Part shown: one piece after another, positions 25,013 through 34,391 of the stretch
How the letters are laid out: each line of letters opens with the position of its first letter
Position numbering within the stretch: position 1 is the first letter of the stretch
Assembly (NCBI RefSeq): GCF_004054195.1
Contig: NZ_SBIW01000030.1
Span: 59,103 to 123,102, forward strand
Direction of reading: 5' to 3'
Source of the DNA: Mucilaginibacter gilvus
GTDB lineage: Bacteria; Bacteroidota; Bacteroidia; Sphingobacteriales; Sphingobacteriaceae
DNA length: 64,000 nucleotides
Position numbers and translations under genes: made by a program
The notes under the pieces: model-generated
The model's input: only the letters and a program-made list of their open reading frames with translations
The model's database searches: none
What the model was told of the DNA's origin: nothing

Positions 25013-25973
25013 AGAATTTTAGTTTAAGTACAAATACCGACCCCATAATGGCCGGGATAATAAGATTAATAAGCCAGATAGACGATACCGCCGCAATAAT
25101 AGCTATTTGCTGGTTGGTAATATATAAAAACAGGTGCATGGCGGTAAAGCTGCGCACGCCTATATCCAGCAGATCCAGTGAGGGGAGTGCCGATTGAATA
25201 AAAACAAACACCACAACGGTAAGCATCATTGGCAGCAGGGGCAGGGTGGGTAACAGCAGGTGTATCACCAAATAATACTGAACAGAGAACACTACAAAGC
25301 GTGCCAGGCTATAGCCGATAACCACCGTTAGTTCGTGGCTTTCGTACCGGCCCATGATATCAAAAAAGCGGTGATATTTTTTGAGGAACCTGATCTTATC
25401 CAGCAAGCTTACCAGCCATTTAATGTTGAAGTAAACTACCAGCAGCAACACTAAAAACGCAAGTGATAAAACGGTTATACACAAAAATAGCCAGGTGTTT
25501 AAGTTTAAAAAGCTATAGATAAACCAAAGCGAGGCTAAAACCCCGGCAACATTGGTGATCACATTCTGTGCGAATGCACCTACGGCCATGGCAAATACCC
25601 CATGGATACGTTTACGGTTTGGCAGAAACATTACCCTGCCGCCAAATTCGCCGATACGGTTGGGGGTGAAGATGGCCCAGGTAAGCCCGCAAAAAACGGC
25701 TTCAATGGCTACCCATACCGAAATATTGGCTAAGCGTTTGGAGAGATATTGCCATTTAAAACTCTCCAGCAACCAGTTAACCAGCATTAAAAGCACAACA
25801 GCAGATAAGGTAATAACTACCTGCTGGCGACTGATGCGGGTTATCAGGTCTTCGAATTGTTTGAGGTCGGTATTCTTCTTTAAAAATTTATGATAAATAA
25901 AATAGAAGGCCAAAACCAGTATAGTGGCTTTAAGCAGGTAGGAAAGAATTTTTTTAGTGGTAGCTGTCAACAA
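24999..25973 (-). CDS. Flippase-like / lysylphosphatidylglycerol synthase-type membrane protein
   Basis: A polytopic membrane protein of about 324 residues with eight or so helices, of the UPF0104/LPG-synthase transmembrane family (signature region FCGLTWAIFTPNRIGEFGGRV). It lacks the cytoplasmic aminoacyl-transferase half of MprF, so lipid or glycolipid flipping is more likely than lysyl transfer. No ATG is available. I chose the TTG at 25973 because the residues before it do not look like part of the family; TTG codons up to 26009 remain possible. It is coupled with the GT2 gene, suggesting a joint role in glycolipid or surface-glycan synthesis. Confidence 0.82.
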   Translation of the reverse strand: MLTATTKKILSYLLKATILVLAFYFIYHKFLKKNTDLKQFEDLITRISRQQVVITLSAVVLLMLVNWLLESFKWQYLSKRLANISVWVAIEAVFCGLTWAIFTPNRIGEFGGRVMFLPNRKRIHGVFAMAVGAFAQNVITNVAGVLASLWFIYSFLNLNTWLFLCITVLSLAFLVLLLVVYFNIKWLVSLLDKIRFLKKYHRFFDIMGRYESHELTVVIGYSLARFVVFSVQYYLVIHLLLPTLPLLPMMLTVVVFVFIQSALPSLDLLDIGVRSFTAMHLFLYITNQQIAIIAAVSSIWLINLIIPAIMGSVFVLKLKFFDRT

Positions 25974-26100
25974 GTAAATTTTCTGCAAGTTTACAAAAAG
26001 CAAAAGCAAGCGATGGGCTCATGGTCAAATATTCGGGTTAAGCCGAATGAATATGGCAATGCATATACAAAATAGTTGACGGTTTTGTTTGGGTGTGAGG

Positions 26101-26120
26101 CGGCGGTGGGGACACCGCCG
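26101..26120. other. Strong hairpin downstream of the SNF2 helicase gene
   Basis: Perfect stem CGGCGGTG / CACCGCCG with loop GGGA. No T-run follows on either side, so it may stabilise the 3' end of the helicase mRNA or belong to a repeat. The 25974-26171 interval has no gene. Confidence 0.55.
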
Positions 26121-26171
26121 CAGGGGAGGCTTCATTGTGCCGTTGTCCTCTCCGGCACAGCTAAGTTTGCC

Positions 26172-29072
26172 TTACCCCAATATCTCCTTAATATCCTCGG
26201 CCGAAAGCGATTTAATAAAGCTTTCTTCCGTTGTGATGAGCGAGCGGGCTACGCTGAGCTTGCGTTGTTGCAGGGCCAGGATCTTTTCCTCTACGGTATC
26301 TTTGGTGATGAATTTATAAATGAACACGTTTTTGGTTTGGCCGATGCGGTGGGTACGGTCTATAGCTTGTTGCTCTACGGCCGGGTTCCACCATGGGTCG
26401 AGGATGAAAACGTAATCGGCTTCGGTAAGATTTAAGCCTACGCCACCCGCTTTTATAGAGATGAGGAACACCCTTGTTTTTACATCTTCCTGGAATTGCT
26501 TTACTACATCGCCACGGTTTTGGGTGCTGCCGTCCAGGTAAACGTAGGGAATATTATTCTGGTCGAAATGTTCGCGGTAGATGTTCAACTGCTTTACAAA
26601 CTGGGAAAATATCAGCACTTTATGCCCGCCATCCAATACGTTGGCAAGGGTATGCACCACATTCTCAAACTTGCCCGAATCGCCCTCGTACTCCTTATCT
26701 ATCATTAAAGGGTGGTTGGCAATCTGGCGCAATTTTATCAGGCCCTGTAATACCTGTATCTGCGTTTTGGCGTAAGTGCCATCCTCAATACTGCGGAGCA
26801 ATTCGTTGCGGTATTCAGATTTTACCTTGTCGTAAACTTCCGCCTGTTCCTCGCTCATCTGGCAATAGAACAAGTTTTCGGTTTTTGGCGGGAGTTCGGT
26901 TGCTACCTGCTCCTTGGTGCGGCGTAGTACAAACGGCTTGATGATGGCCTGCAGCTTGCGGGCTTTTTCCTCGTCCTTCTTTTTCTCAATCGGTGTTACA
27001 AATTCATTCTGAAAATAGATCTGCGCACCCAATAACCCGGGATTGATGAAGCTCATCTGCGTCCATAGATCATTAACCGAATTCTCTACCGGCGTACCGC
27101 TCAATATCAACTTGAAACGCGATTTTAGTTGCCTTACCGATTGGAACGATTTGGACGATGGGTTTTTGATGTTCTGGCTTTCATCCAATATCACGTAATC
27201 GAAGTAGTACGCCTTAAACATCTCTATATCTATCCGGCTGATGCCGTAGGTAGTGATCACTACATCGTAATTGGCAAACACATCTGCCGATTTATAACGG
27301 AACGCCCCGGTATGCACCATCAGCCTCAACTGCGGCGCGAATTTTTTAGCTTCGTTAAGCCAGTTGTATATCAGCGAGGTAGGCATAATCACCAGCGAGG
27401 TGGCTTTGCTGCCCGCCGCTTCGGTATCTTCCTTATGTTTTTGCAGCAGGGCCAGCGTTTGGATGGTTTTACCCAGACCCATATCATCTGCCAAACAGCC
27501 GCCAAAATGGTATTCCTTTAAAAAGTGGAACCAGTTGTAACCGGCCTTTTGGTAGGGGCGCAGGCTGCCTGCAAAGTTTACCGGCATTGGTACATCCTCG
27601 GTTTCTTCGTAATTGGTGAGTTTTTGCAGCTTACGGCTCATGGCTGTCTCGGCCATTTCGCCTTCCAGGTCGTTCACCAAACCAATATGATGGCGGCGTA
27701 ATTTTAGGCCGTCGCCCCCCTCGCTAAAGTGCAGCAGGTTGCCATATTGCGAAAACCATTGCTCGGGGATTACCGCTATCTCGCCCGATGGCAGTATAAA
27801 TTCTTTTTTATGGTTGAGGATGTGATTCTTAAGCTGGATGAATGGGATGCGGTACGGGCCGAAGCACACTACTGCATTAATATCAAACCAATCGTTACTT
27901 TCTTTTATCTCCAGGTCTATTTTAGTGGTGCCGAAAACGTAGCGCTTTTGCCCGTCGGGCTGTTCCAGCTCAAAACCTTTTTCTATCAGTTCGTCGTGGT
28001 GATGGTTAAGCCATTCAAAAACAGGGAAGGCCCTGTCGGTATCATCGTCATCATGTGCCACTTCTAAATTCTGAAACAAGGATGATGTGGTTTTTAAACC
28101 CATTGCCTCCAGTTGCGCCAGCTTGCCTTTCTCCCAGGTAACCGAGCGCTTGATGCGGTGAAACAGGTAGTCGTCGCCGGTGCGTTCCATGCGTACCGAA
28201 ACGTGCCTGCCATCTCCATACGGGAAAATGTACCCGGCGTATTTAAAATAAAGCTGTAGTTGCGATGTGCCGCCCTCTACATATATCGGTTTCAGGAAAG
28301 CCGTAGCGTCGTATTTTTCCGTATTGATCGTAAAACCTTCGGCGTATACATTGTGCTTCTCTATCAGCGGGGCAACAAATTTTTCGAAATACGATTGCTC
28401 CGACGATTTTGGGATGGAAATAAACCTTTTATTTAAAAACGGCTGTAGTTTTTTACCCTCTATCTCTTTATCAAAGTAGTATAGCGTATCATCCAGCAGC
28501 ATCCATGCGGGATGGTTGCAAATCACTTCGGCATCCTTAAACATAAATTCGATGCGCATCCCCTGGTATTTAATGGTAGGGAAATAGCGGATCTCCTCTT
28601 CGTTCCTGCGGAAATGGAACAGTACCGAAGCCGGCTCATCTGCAATATGCACTTTGCGCCCGGCTGGGTAACCCTCCTTGCTCATCAGGTACATTTGCTT
28701 ATTGCCCACGCCAAGTAAGGCCAATGCTTCCACGATCTTCTTTTCTATTTTGGGGCGGATAACGTCGAAAAGCTGATCGTTAAAAACCTTGGCGAAATAT
28801 TCAAACGGGCGGATAGGTTTTTTATAGAACTTTTTAATGATGTTCCCCTGCTCCATATCCTCCAGTATCTTGATGAGCCTGCGGTCGGTATCATCAATAC
28901 AGTGACTGAACTCTACCGCGGTATTGCTGAAAAGGCGCTGGTGGGTAAAAGAAAATTCTCCGTTGGGGTTAAGCTGCACAATATGCGGCTCTATCACGTA
29001 CGACAGGTAATCGTGCCGGGCAATGGCATAAATTATTTGGCAAGGTTTGCTGCTGTCTACGCGTAACATCAA
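26172..29072 (-). CDS. SNF2-family DEAD/DEAH-box helicase
   Basis: A 966-residue Swi2/Snf2 ATPase that probably moves along double-stranded DNA to displace bound proteins. The first 450 residues form a long N-terminal region typical of Bacteroidota members. The ATPase core follows: Walker A DDMGLGKTIQT (about residue 530), Walker B DESQNIKN, motif III SGTPVENS, then the second lobe with FSQFVKQL, GGVGLNLTEADYV and the arginine-finger motif QAIDRTHRIGQ. No methylase or nuclease gene is nearby, so it is not part of a visible defence system; a role in transcription-complex recycling is possible. Confidence 0.93.
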   Translation of the reverse strand: MMLRVDSSKPCQIIYAIARHDYLSYVIEPHIVQLNPNGEFSFTHQRLFSNTAVEFSHCIDDTDRRLIKILEDMEQGNIIKKFYKKPIRPFEYFAKVFNDQLFDVIRPKIEKKIVEALALLGVGNKQMYLMSKEGYPAGRKVHIADEPASVLFHFRRNEEEIRYFPTIKYQGMRIEFMFKDAEVICNHPAWMLLDDTLYYFDKEIEGKKLQPFLNKRFISIPKSSEQSYFEKFVAPLIEKHNVYAEGFTINTEKYDATAFLKPIYVEGGTSQLQLYFKYAGYIFPYGDGRHVSVRMERTGDDYLFHRIKRSVTWEKGKLAQLEAMGLKTTSSLFQNLEVAHDDDDTDRAFPVFEWLNHHHDELIEKGFELEQPDGQKRYVFGTTKIDLEIKESNDWFDINAVVCFGPYRIPFIQLKNHILNHKKEFILPSGEIAVIPEQWFSQYGNLLHFSEGGDGLKLRRHHIGLVNDLEGEMAETAMSRKLQKLTNYEETEDVPMPVNFAGSLRPYQKAGYNWFHFLKEYHFGGCLADDMGLGKTIQTLALLQKHKEDTEAAGSKATSLVIMPTSLIYNWLNEAKKFAPQLRLMVHTGAFRYKSADVFANYDVVITTYGISRIDIEMFKAYYFDYVILDESQNIKNPSSKSFQSVRQLKSRFKLILSGTPVENSVNDLWTQMSFINPGLLGAQIYFQNEFVTPIEKKKDEEKARKLQAIIKPFVLRRTKEQVATELPPKTENLFYCQMSEEQAEVYDKVKSEYRNELLRSIEDGTYAKTQIQVLQGLIKLRQIANHPLMIDKEYEGDSGKFENVVHTLANVLDGGHKVLIFSQFVKQLNIYREHFDQNNIPYVYLDGSTQNRGDVVKQFQEDVKTRVFLISIKAGGVGLNLTEADYVFILDPWWNPAVEQQAIDRTHRIGQTKNVFIYKFITKDTVEEKILALQQRKLSVARSLITTEESFIKSLSAEDIKEILG

Positions 29073-29114
29073 TTTCTGATAAAAAATTAATGAAAGCTAC
29101 ATCAACAAAAAATT

Positions 29115-29122
29115 CAAACGTA
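29115..29122 (-). promoter_or_regulatory. Putative -7 box of the SNF2 helicase gene
   Basis: TACGTTTG on the minus strand, 42 bases before the ATG at 29072. A -33 TTTG is not at ideal distance. Confidence 0.45.
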
Positions 29123-29207
29123 AACAGAATTTATAGCAAACTAAAATCTTTAGCGAAATTTTTATTAACAAATGTGGCAAGCCAAAGATTAAGTAACGTT
29201 TGCGGTG

Positions 29208-29777
29208 CTACATCATGGGTGGCGGGTCTTCAATTTTTGGTACATAGCCGGCCTTCTTCTGGGTATCTAAAATTTGCTTAAGCAAGGCTGGCGTATTAAG
29301 GGTTCTGCCTTTGTAAGCTATTTTTGATGGCATCTTCCACAGCTGGTTAACTGCATCCCGGAAGCCCTGCGCCATAAATTCATTTACTAACGTAAAGGGA
29401 TAGGTGTTTCCTTTCAGGTCGGTGTAACTGATGTATTCCAGCGGATTGGCGCGATGAAACCGGGGATCGATATGATCGGTCACCATGTAGCTTTTTAGTG
29501 GCTTTTTGCCGTTAAAAAACTTGTTGAGTTTGGCTATGGAAGTATCGGCAAGGGGATAGTTGGTCTCAATAATGCCATTTGGCAATTTATCAAGTAAATG
29601 AAGCAAGCCATTGCTGCTAATTTCCATTATTTCCCTAATATCGGCTTTTTTAGTAGCCTCATCATAATCGTAGGTGATGTATAAAAAGCTTGCAAAGGCA
29701 GGTTTTACATTTTGTGCCCGTGCGGAAAAGCTGCCGGTTAGTAAAACGCAAATAATAAGCAGTTTGAGGTTTTGCAT
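29208..29777 (-). CDS. Secreted protein of unknown function
   Basis: A 189-residue protein with a signal peptide (MQNLKLLIICVLLTGSFSARAQ, cleavage after ARA or AQ). I do not recognise the family. The mature part is mixed alpha/beta, with no cysteines suggesting a redox role and no metal motif, and it ends in a Pro- and Met-rich tail. It lies 30 bases upstream of nothing obvious and 30 bases downstream of the dapF stop on the same strand, so it may be the second gene of a dapF transcript. Confidence 0.7.
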   Translation of the reverse strand: MQNLKLLIICVLLTGSFSARAQNVKPAFASFLYITYDYDEATKKADIREIMEISSNGLLHLLDKLPNGIIETNYPLADTSIAKLNKFFNGKKPLKSYMVTDHIDPRFHRANPLEYISYTDLKGNTYPFTLVNEFMAQGFRDAVNQLWKMPSKIAYKGRTLNTPALLKQILDTQKKAGYVPKIEDPPPMM

Positions 29778-29807
29778 GGTTAGGTTTTGATAGGGTAAAT
29801 ATAGAAA

Positions 29808-30593
29808 TTAAACCTCTATCTCCCCATCAAATACCAACTCTGCAGGGCCTTCTAAAAAGATATTGCTGAATTTTTCGCCGTCGTTATCAAAGCGGATATT
29901 GAGGTCGCCTCCTAAAACTTTTATGGGTGTGCTGATGGTACCGAATTGCCTGTTGTGTTTGGCCATGGCCAGTGCCACCGCGGTAACACCCGTGCCGCAA
30001 GCGTAAGTTTCGTTCTCTACGCCGCGCTCAAAGGTGCGCACAAAGTAGCCCTCGCCGGTTTTTTCGGCAAAGTTTACGTTGATGCCTTTGGCTTTATAGG
30101 TGGCGTTGTTACGGATAGCGTAACCTTCGTTATAAACATCTTTTATGGCGAGGTCTGTAGCGATTTTAACGTAGTGGGGCGAGCCGGTGTCCAGCACGTA
30201 GGCGTCGCCGTCTTTGCTAACGTCGGCCACATCAATCATCTGCAGGCTTACCCAGGTGCCTTCTTCTGAAATTTTGGCATGATGCGGGCCATCCGTAGCC
30301 AGAAAATTTGTCGTATCGTAAATGATGCCCAGGTGTTTGGCAAAGGCTACAATGCAGCGCCCGCCATTACCGCACATGCTGCCTTCGTTACCGTCGGCAT
30401 TGTAGTAAACCATTTTAAAATCGTAGCCTTCCAGGTTCTCCAACAGCATTAATCCGTCGCCGCCAATACCGAAACGGCGGTCGCAAAGCTTGGTAACAGC
30501 CTCTTTAGTTGGTTGATTAACAATGCTTTCGCGATTGTCTATCAAAATAAAATCGTTGCCCGCACCCTGGTACTTATAAAACTTTATATTCAC
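29808..30593 (-). CDS. dapF: Diaminopimelate epimerase
   Basis: A 261-residue enzyme that converts LL- to meso-diaminopimelate for lysine and peptidoglycan synthesis. The two catalytic cysteines are present: Cys74 in MCGNGGRC and Cys199 in ACGTGVTA, and the N-terminal GAGNDFILID is typical. Length is normal. It is divergent from the HtrA protease gene, with about 200 bases between the two starts. Confidence 0.96.
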   Translation of the reverse strand: MNIKFYKYQGAGNDFILIDNRESIVNQPTKEAVTKLCDRRFGIGGDGLMLLENLEGYDFKMVYYNADGNEGSMCGNGGRCIVAFAKHLGIIYDTTNFLATDGPHHAKISEEGTWVSLQMIDVADVSKDGDAYVLDTGSPHYVKIATDLAIKDVYNEGYAIRNNATYKAKGINVNFAEKTGEGYFVRTFERGVENETYACGTGVTAVALAMAKHNRQFGTISTPIKVLGGDLNIRFDNDGEKFSNIFLEGPAELVFDGEIEV

Positions 30594-30733
30594 TTGAAAT
30601 TTATTAAAAAGATGGCCTTTGCTTTGATAAGACTAACATGCCATAACAAATGTTTGCGCGTGTTAATGTTAATTTAACAATTTTTAACAAAATTGCACAT
30701 AACTTATCATTGTTTATGTCGTCTATATGGTAT

Positions 30734-30741
30734 TAAATTTG
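30734..30741 (+). promoter_or_regulatory. Promoter of the HtrA protease gene
   Basis: TAAATTTG at 30734-30741 with TTG at 30710-30712 (21-base spacer). It lies downstream of the alternative upstream start at 30727, which supports the ATG at 30790. Confidence 0.6.
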
Positions 30742-30789
30742 AATGCCGATAGATCATATCGTAAACATAAAAGAGAATTGAAGAAAAAT

Positions 30790-32328
30790 ATGAAAAAGTT
30801 TGGTTTAACACTATTGACCGCCTTCGCGGGCGGTGCCTTAGCCTTAGGCGTGTATAAGTTTGCCGAAAACAAGTACGACCAGGGCATGAGTTTCGAAGAC
30901 AAGCAAAAGGTTTATTTTGCCAGCAACCGTTCAGCCGCGCCCGTGGTATCATCGGCCGGTACGGCAGATTTTACACAGGCTGCAGCAGAGGTTACCCCGG
31001 CGGTTGTTTATATCCGCACTACTTACGCTGCAAAAAGCGGCGGTAACCAGGATCAGTTTGAACAAATGTTTGGCCAGATGTTTGGCCAGCGCACGAGGCC
31101 GCAAGGCCCGCAAATGGCATCGGGTTCGGGTGTAATTATCTCTCCTGATGGCTATATTGTTACCAACAACCACGTGGTGGCAAAAGCCGAGAAGATTACT
31201 ATCGTTACCAACGATCACCGCCAGTTTGAGGCGAAAGTGATCGGTACCGACCCTAATACCGACCTTGCTTTAATAAAAATTAACGCTACCAACCTGCCCA
31301 TTGTAAAATTGGGTAACTCTGATGCCGTTCGCGTTGGCGAGTGGGTGCTGGCAGTGGGTAACCCTTTTAAATTAACATCAACTGTTACCGCGGGTATTGT
31401 CAGCGCGAAAGGGCGTAGCATTAATATTATTGGTAAGGATGATGATGAAGACCAGGACCAGAATCCGTTTGGCCCGGTTACGCAACAAAACCCAACCCTT
31501 CGTAAGGGGATCGAATCGTTCATCCAAACAGATGCGGCTATTAACCCTGGTAACAGCGGTGGCGCATTGGTAAACACTGCCGGCGAGCTGATCGGGATCA
31601 ACGCGGCTATCGCTTCGCATACCGGCTCATACGAAGGTTATGGCTTTGCCATCCCTGTGAATTTGGCTAAAAAGGTATTAAACGATATCAAAAAATTCGG
31701 TTCGGTTAAACGCGGGTACATCGGTATCAGCTTTGCTGACCTGAGCGACCCCGAAGCCGCGCAAGGCTTAAAAACCGACAAAACAAACGGCCTTTACGTA
31801 AACTCTTTAGTTGAAGGTGGCGGCGCCGAGAAAGCCGGCATCCAGCCAGGTGATATCATTACCAAAGTAGAAGGTAACACCGTTTACGAGTCATCTGACC
31901 TGCAGGAGCGTGTAGCCCGTTTACAACCAGGCGATAACATCAAAATAACCGTACTGCGTAACGGCAGCGAAAAGAATTTTGATGTAACGCTTAAAGCGGA
32001 AGCCCCGGTTGCTAAATCTGCAGCGCTTTCTAAATCAGCGTCGGAATTGTTTAACAAGCTGGGCGCAGGCTTCCAGCCGTTAAGCCAGGCACAAAAAACC
32101 AAGTTCCATGTAAACTCCGGTGTGCTGGTAACCCAGGTGCGTGCAGGCGGGATATTTGATGATACCGAGATCCCGGTAGGGTCGGTTATTACGTCTATCA
32201 ACAAGCAACCCATCAACAGTGTTAATGATATGGACAACGTGATCACCAACCTTAAAAACGGCAGACTGATCATCACCGGCTACTATCCAAACGGTGGCAG
32301 CTTCAGCAACGTTTTCGAAATACAGTAA
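30790..32328 (+). CDS. HtrA/DegP-type periplasmic serine protease
   Basis: A 512-residue trypsin-fold protease for quality control of envelope proteins. The N-terminal helix (KFGLTLLTAFAGGALALGVY) exports or anchors it. The catalytic triad is His128 (TNNHVV), Asp158 (TDLALIK) and Ser256 (NPGNSGGAL). Two PDZ domains follow (about 285-385 and 400-512), the second less conserved. The LA-loop region (QFEQMFGQMFGQRTRPQG) is Gln- and Phe-rich, as in DegP-like proteins. It ends in a clear terminator. An envelope-stress sigma factor might control it, but no such site is visible. Confidence 0.93.
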   Translation: MKKFGLTLLTAFAGGALALGVYKFAENKYDQGMSFEDKQKVYFASNRSAAPVVSSAGTADFTQAAAEVTPAVVYIRTTYAAKSGGNQDQFEQMFGQMFGQRTRPQGPQMASGSGVIISPDGYIVTNNHVVAKAEKITIVTNDHRQFEAKVIGTDPNTDLALIKINATNLPIVKLGNSDAVRVGEWVLAVGNPFKLTSTVTAGIVSAKGRSINIIGKDDDEDQDQNPFGPVTQQNPTLRKGIESFIQTDAAINPGNSGGALVNTAGELIGINAAIASHTGSYEGYGFAIPVNLAKKVLNDIKKFGSVKRGYIGISFADLSDPEAAQGLKTDKTNGLYVNSLVEGGGAEKAGIQPGDIITKVEGNTVYESSDLQERVARLQPGDNIKITVLRNGSEKNFDVTLKAEAPVAKSAALSKSASELFNKLGAGFQPLSQAQKTKFHVNSGVLVTQVRAGGIFDDTEIPVGSVITSINKQPINSVNDMDNVITNLKNGRLIITGYYPNGGSFSNVFEIQ

Positions 32329-32348
32329 TTTAAAGTATTTATTTTAAT

Positions 32349-32379
32349 AAAGGAACCCGGCGATGAGCCGGGTTCCTTT
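32349..32379 (+). terminator. Terminator of the HtrA protease gene
   Basis: Stem AAAGGAACCCGGC / GCCGGGTTCCTTT with loop GATGA, 20 bases after the stop codon. The tail has only a short T-run. Confidence 0.85.
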
Positions 32380-32394
32380 GTTTAACTCCATTCC

Positions 32395-32472
32395 GGCCCT
32401 CGCCAAAGGAGAAGGTGGTAAGAAAAATATTTTTGCTTTTGCTCCCTCTCCTTTGGAGAGGGTTTGGGTGAG
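32395..32472. repeat. REP family B pair between htrA and pdeM
   Basis: Arm 1 (CCCTCGCCAAAGGAGAAGG, decayed) and arm 2 (CCCTCTCCTTTGGAGAGGG followed by TTTGGGTGAGG) face each other, like the pair at 22471-22555. Arm 2 contains the TTTG used as the probable -33 box of the pdeM promoter. Confidence 0.82.
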
Positions 32473-32475
32473 GTG

Positions 32476-32483
32476 TATCTTTG
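32476..32483 (+). promoter_or_regulatory. pdeM promoter built on a REP arm
   Basis: TATCTTTG at 32476-32483; TTTG at 32452-32455 inside the repeat arm gives a 20-base spacer. The start of transcription would fall at about 32489, only a few bases before the ATG at 32492. Confidence 0.6.
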
Positions 32484-32491
32484 CCACCGAT

Positions 32492-33157
32492 ATGACGATG
32501 AGTGCGGGTACCCCTTTTAATTTTTTAGACCAGGATCTTTTATTGCTTCCGCAGAAGGCTATTTACTGGCAACAGGAGAAAGCCCTGATTGCTGCCGATG
32601 TACATTTGGGTAAGGTTGGGCATTTCCGCAAGGCGGGAATAGCTATTCCGCGCGATATGGAGCAGGATGACCTGGCCATGCTATCAGACCTCATTGCCGA
32701 ACATCGCCCCGAAAAAATAATTTTCCTGGGCGACCTGTTCCACAGCGACCTGAACGCCGATTGGGATTGGTTTGTAATGTGGCGCAAACAGTTCCCCAAG
32801 CTGCAGATCATCCTGGTAAAAGGTAACCACGATATAATTCACGATAAACATTACCTGGCATTAGATATAGTACTGACGGAAGAATTAACTGTTGGCCCCT
32901 TCCTGATGCTGCACCACCCCCTCGCCGACCCTGCCGTAAGAGCCGAAGGAGGCTACGTGCTATGCGGACATATCCACCCTGGGGTTAATTTGGTGGGCCG
33001 GGGCAGGCAGAGTATTACCCTGCCTTGTTTTGCGTTTGGTAAAAATCAGGCCATATTACCCTCCTTTGGCAGGTTTACCGGCAAGGTTGCCATCCGCAGC
33101 CAAAAGAATGACAGTATTTTTGGCGTGCTGAAAGATAAAGTGATCGCTATCAGTTAA
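32492..33157 (+). CDS. pdeM: Metallophosphoesterase, PdeM-like DNA-repair-associated nuclease
   Basis: A 221-residue calcineurin-like phosphoesterase. Metal-binding motifs are in order: DVHLGK, GDLFHSD, GNHD, HHP and CGHIHPG. The N-terminus (FNFLDQDLLLLPQKAIYW) matches the PdeM family linked to LigD-type ATP-dependent ligase clusters, but no ligase or helicase partner lies beside it here. A longer frame reads upstream through the repeat; the promoter position supports 32492 (or the ATG at 32498). Its last bases overlap the end of the convergent thioredoxin-fold gene by 4 bases. Confidence 0.85.
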   Translation: MTMSAGTPFNFLDQDLLLLPQKAIYWQQEKALIAADVHLGKVGHFRKAGIAIPRDMEQDDLAMLSDLIAEHRPEKIIFLGDLFHSDLNADWDWFVMWRKQFPKLQIILVKGNHDIIHDKHYLALDIVLTEELTVGPFLMLHHPLADPAVRAEGGYVLCGHIHPGVNLVGRGRQSITLPCFAFGKNQAILPSFGRFTGKVAIRSQKNDSIFGVLKDKVIAIS

Positions 33158-34287
33158 TGCGTCTTCAAATATTCATGCACCTCGGTATCTATCTCGCCGA
33201 AGGGTACGTTTGATTTGATCGTCTTCCAGTTCTTATCAACCAGCATAAATGTTGGTAGTGTATTTATTTCCCATTTCGTCACATTTGTCGATGCATCGCC
33301 ATCCTGTAATTGCTGCCATGGCTTATTGTCGTTTTTAATAGCTTTTAGCCAAACGTCTTTTTTATCATCTAAAGCAACCGTTACCACACCAAAGTTTTTT
33401 TGATCGGCAGGGGTGAGGATGATGCCTTTTACCAGTTGCTTATGGATCAGGTCGCTGGTTTCGTTGCTTGGTTTCCAAAACTCTACAAGGGTGATCTTTT
33501 TGTCGATGGCTTTTTTGTTGAAAGGTTTGCCATCGGGCGTTGTGCCGGCAATATCCGGGGCGTCTGCACCGGCAACCTGGCTAAGCATATTGCCCAGTTT
33601 GTTGCGGATCTTTAAGCCATCATCGCTCAACTTCACATCATCCGGCAGCTTTTGAAAAAGCTCGTTGTATGCCTCTGCGTATTCGGGGTAGTACACCTGC
33701 ACAATAATATGTGCGCCAATTTTAGCTTTGGGGTATTTGTCGGTGTATTCTTTAAGCACTTTCAAATCTAACAGGCGGCGCGCTTTTTGTACCTCGCGGG
33801 TGCTGGTGTACAACGCGGCACGGTCTTGTTTTGACAAAGCCGCCACAGTGTTTGATTGCAGGTAGCGGGTTAACGAATCTATTTTACGATCCATGGCTCC
33901 GGTATACTTGTCCAGCAATTGATAGTACTCGTTAAGTTCTTTTTGCGGTGCCGATGTTGTGGTAATGGCAGGGTAATCCGCAGGCTTGGCCGGGTTGGTT
34001 TGGATGGTGTAGCTCCCGTTCTCCAGGTAAATATCGTAAGCTATTTTGGAGGTGATGGGCTTGTTGTTATCAATTACGCTGAGGCTGTAGTAGCCGGGTG
34101 CTTGCAATTGAGTACTTTTAGTAAGCTCACCGTTTTTAAGCGGCTCATTAAAAGTAAGTTCATTGGCCTGTTTCAATAATACAACGCCGTTGGCAACACC
34201 ATCGGCCTTAATGCTTATATCTAATTTGGGGGCTTGTTTACAAGATGCGAATAACAGTAGGAGCGACGCTGTGTAAAGTATTTTCAT
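33154..34287 (-). CDS. DUF4369 / thioredoxin-fold lipoprotein lacking the CxxC active site
   Basis: A 377-residue lipoprotein: signal with lipobox LFASC, an N-terminal DUF4369-like beta domain (about 25-120), a helical middle, and a C-terminal TlpA-like thioredoxin fold (about 235-377). Where active members have W-C-x-x-C after the first strand, this protein reads VEFWKPSNETSD, so neither cysteine is present. It cannot work as a disulfide reductase and may instead be a binding or scaffold protein. The convergent pdeM gene shares the last 4 bases. Confidence 0.85.
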   Translation of the reverse strand: MKILYTASLLLLFASCKQAPKLDISIKADGVANGVVLLKQANELTFNEPLKNGELTKSTQLQAPGYYSLSVIDNNKPITSKIAYDIYLENGSYTIQTNPAKPADYPAITTTSAPQKELNEYYQLLDKYTGAMDRKIDSLTRYLQSNTVAALSKQDRAALYTSTREVQKARRLLDLKVLKEYTDKYPKAKIGAHIIVQVYYPEYAEAYNELFQKLPDDVKLSDDGLKIRNKLGNMLSQVAGADAPDIAGTTPDGKPFNKKAIDKKITLVEFWKPSNETSDLIHKQLVKGIILTPADQKNFGVVTVALDDKKDVWLKAIKNDNKPWQQLQDGDASTNVTKWEINTLPTFMLVDKNWKTIKSNVPFGEIDTEVHEYLKTH

Positions 34288-34391
34288 GCGGATGGTTTAG
34301 TAGCCCTAAATAAACGAAAAAAATTGACCGCCAAAAATTGTTTGCTATAAAAAACCGGAGCGGCATTGCTACCGCCCCGGTAAATCAACAC

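Noticed and set aside
24999..25973. MprF-type lysylphosphatidylglycerol synthase
   Set aside because: Only the membrane part is present; the aminoacyl-transferase domain is missing, so a flippase-like role fits better.
26172..29072. SNF2 helicase as part of a defence system (for example a DISARM- or restriction-like set)
   Set aside because: No methyltransferase, nuclease, PLD or DUF1998 partner lies within reach; neighbours are housekeeping or envelope genes.
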